64,000 nucleotides of DNA from Bacillota bacterium (GTDB lineage Bacteria > Bacillota_I > Bacilli_A > RF39 > UBA660): NCBI GenBank assembly GCA_015059495.1, contig SVAI01000001.1, forward strand, positions 371,246 through 435,245. The letters run 5' to 3'. Both the position numbers and the translations under genes were made by a program. Below the pieces are notes generated by a model, which had not been told where the DNA came from, did not search any database, and saw only the letters and a list, made by a program, of their open reading frames with translations. Position 1 is the stretch's first letter. Every line of letters begins with the position of its first letter. Shown here in pieces: positions 63,243 to 64,000 of the stretch.

Positions 63243-64000
63243 ATTACATAATTAATATACTTATTATTTATTTTATATAACACTAATAAAATAATAGTAT
63301 CTATAGCTATAACACTAATAAATAATATATATTCATTAACTAAAAATAACTTTAATAACATTAATGTTGGACAATGCATAAAATATAATCCAGTAGATAA
63401 ATTACGTATTAATGTTGTATTTTTATTTGATTTAAATTTAGTAAATAATATAAATAATACTGGTATAAATAGTATAAATGTTATATATAAACTACGATCA
63501 TCTAAAAAACTATTATTTCTTATTAATAAAGTTTCAATTACTAATATAATAAATAATATAATTGAACTTATAATTAATTTATTTTTATTATTAAATCTAT
63601 CTTTAATATCACTTAATTTTAATCCTAATACCATAAATATACTAATTAATATTCCATTTCTAGGGGTAATAAATATATTCATATAAGTATTAATTATCTT
63701 ATTCATAAATGTATTTTCTATTAAAAAATAATAATTATTACAAATTAACGCTATTAAATATAATACTAAAGATATAATTACTAATATATTAATATTAAAC
63801 TTATCTTTAAATGCATTAATTAATATTTTATATATAATTAAAAATATTATTAATGCCCATATATACCATAAAGCACTCCATGGATTAAATAACGCTACTC
63901 TAATTAATTTAATAATCTTAGTTAAAATACTACCTTCTAACATAGATATAACTTTAAAAGATGACACTACCATCCAAAAGATATATGGAATAATAAGTCT
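63236..64000 (-). CDS. Acyltransferase family 3 membrane protein, C-terminal part (cut by window edge)
   Basis: 255 codons enter from the right edge; the first residues visible are RLIIPYIFW, so the start lies beyond 64000. About eight hydrophobic helices. NPWSALWYIWALI is the central segment of acyltransferase-3 proteins and RNLSTGLYFMHCPTLML the usual late helix with His. These proteins O-acylate sugars of surface polymers. The catalytic N-terminal Arg/His motifs are outside the window. Confidence 0.75.
   Translation of the reverse strand, partial: RLIIPYIFWMVVSSFKVISMLEGSILTKIIKLIRVALFNPWSALWYIWALIIFLIIYKILINAFKDKFNINILVIISLVLYLIALICNNYYFLIENTFMNKIINTYMNIFITPRNGILISIFMVLGLKLSDIKDRFNNKNKLIISSIILFIILVIETLLIRNNSFLDDRSLYITFILFIPVLFILFTKFKSNKNTTLIRNLSTGLYFMHCPTLMLLKLFLVNEYILFISVIAIDTIILLVLYKINNKYINYVIK

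Overview
This window is low-GC, densely packed bacterial DNA, roughly 30% G+C by eye with many gaps at 10-20%. It uses the standard code with strong Shine-Dalgarno sites (AGGAG, or the GGTGAT type). Gene families and gene order point to the Bacilli side of the Firmicutes. From about 25 to 57 kb it keeps a skeleton known from Bacillus: tgt, TIGR04086 membrane protein, DUF421 protein, spoVB-like flippase, comN-like gene, rel, dtd, hisS, 6S RNA, tcdA, rarA and mnmA. It also carries sporulation-family genes (cotE-like, spoVB-like, spoIIM-like, spoIVB-like). Many large repeat-built surface proteins and compact operons suggest a host-associated, possibly genome-reduced and uncultured gut lineage. 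That placement is inference.

Layout. (1) 1-5.0 kb: a tight operon of a phosphoribosyltransferase (cut by the window edge), a MoaA-like radical SAM enzyme, two P-loop (deoxy)nucleotide kinases, a VUT/YhhQ-type transporter, a degenerate D12-type methyltransferase, a 5'(3')-deoxyribonucleotidase and a small phage-like Cys/His protein. It reads as a nucleotide or base salvage/modification pathway I cannot name. (2) 5.1-13.5 kb: an acyl/aryl-CoA ligase under a palindromic operator, a hybrid histidine kinase, an LCP cell-wall ligase, a CotE-like protein, rpsP-khpA and cdsA-rseP. (3) 13.5-21.8 kb: a surface island with a GT-C-like membrane enzyme, a polyprenyl-phosphate-type GT2 and two BspA/DUF285 repeat proteins. 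(4) 21.9-25.0 kb: sufC-sufD-like-sufS-sufU without sufB. (5) 25.2-36.9 kb: tgt, small membrane proteins, a duplicated-domain surface protein with a probable DGR-type variable 3' end, a flippase, comN-rel-dtd, a TPR protein and a membrane-anchored protein. (6) 37-54 kb: hisS-gatCAB, mscL, a lysozyme-fold protein, a HerA-like ATPase with an unknown partner, 6S RNA, tcdA, rarA, a Tam41-type CDP-DAG synthase and a Xer recombinase. (7) 55.0-55.6 kb: a non-coding locus with a dif-like site and an iteron-like array. (8) 55.6-64 kb: minus-strand genes, namely an HTH protein, mnmA, spoIIM-like and spoIVB-like genes, a prepilin-leader/InlB-repeat/BspA fusion and a partial acyltransferase.

Most genes before 55.0 kb lie on the plus strand and nearly all after 55.6 kb on the minus strand. 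The polarity flips exactly where a dif-like site, a Xer recombinase gene, a 10% G+C tract, five copies of a 62-64 bp two-box repeat and an HTH gene sit together. I read this as the replication terminus. The other strong leads are the nucleotide cluster at the left end, the DGR-like variable region near 30.4 kb, and a 14-base operator shared by three promoters far apart.
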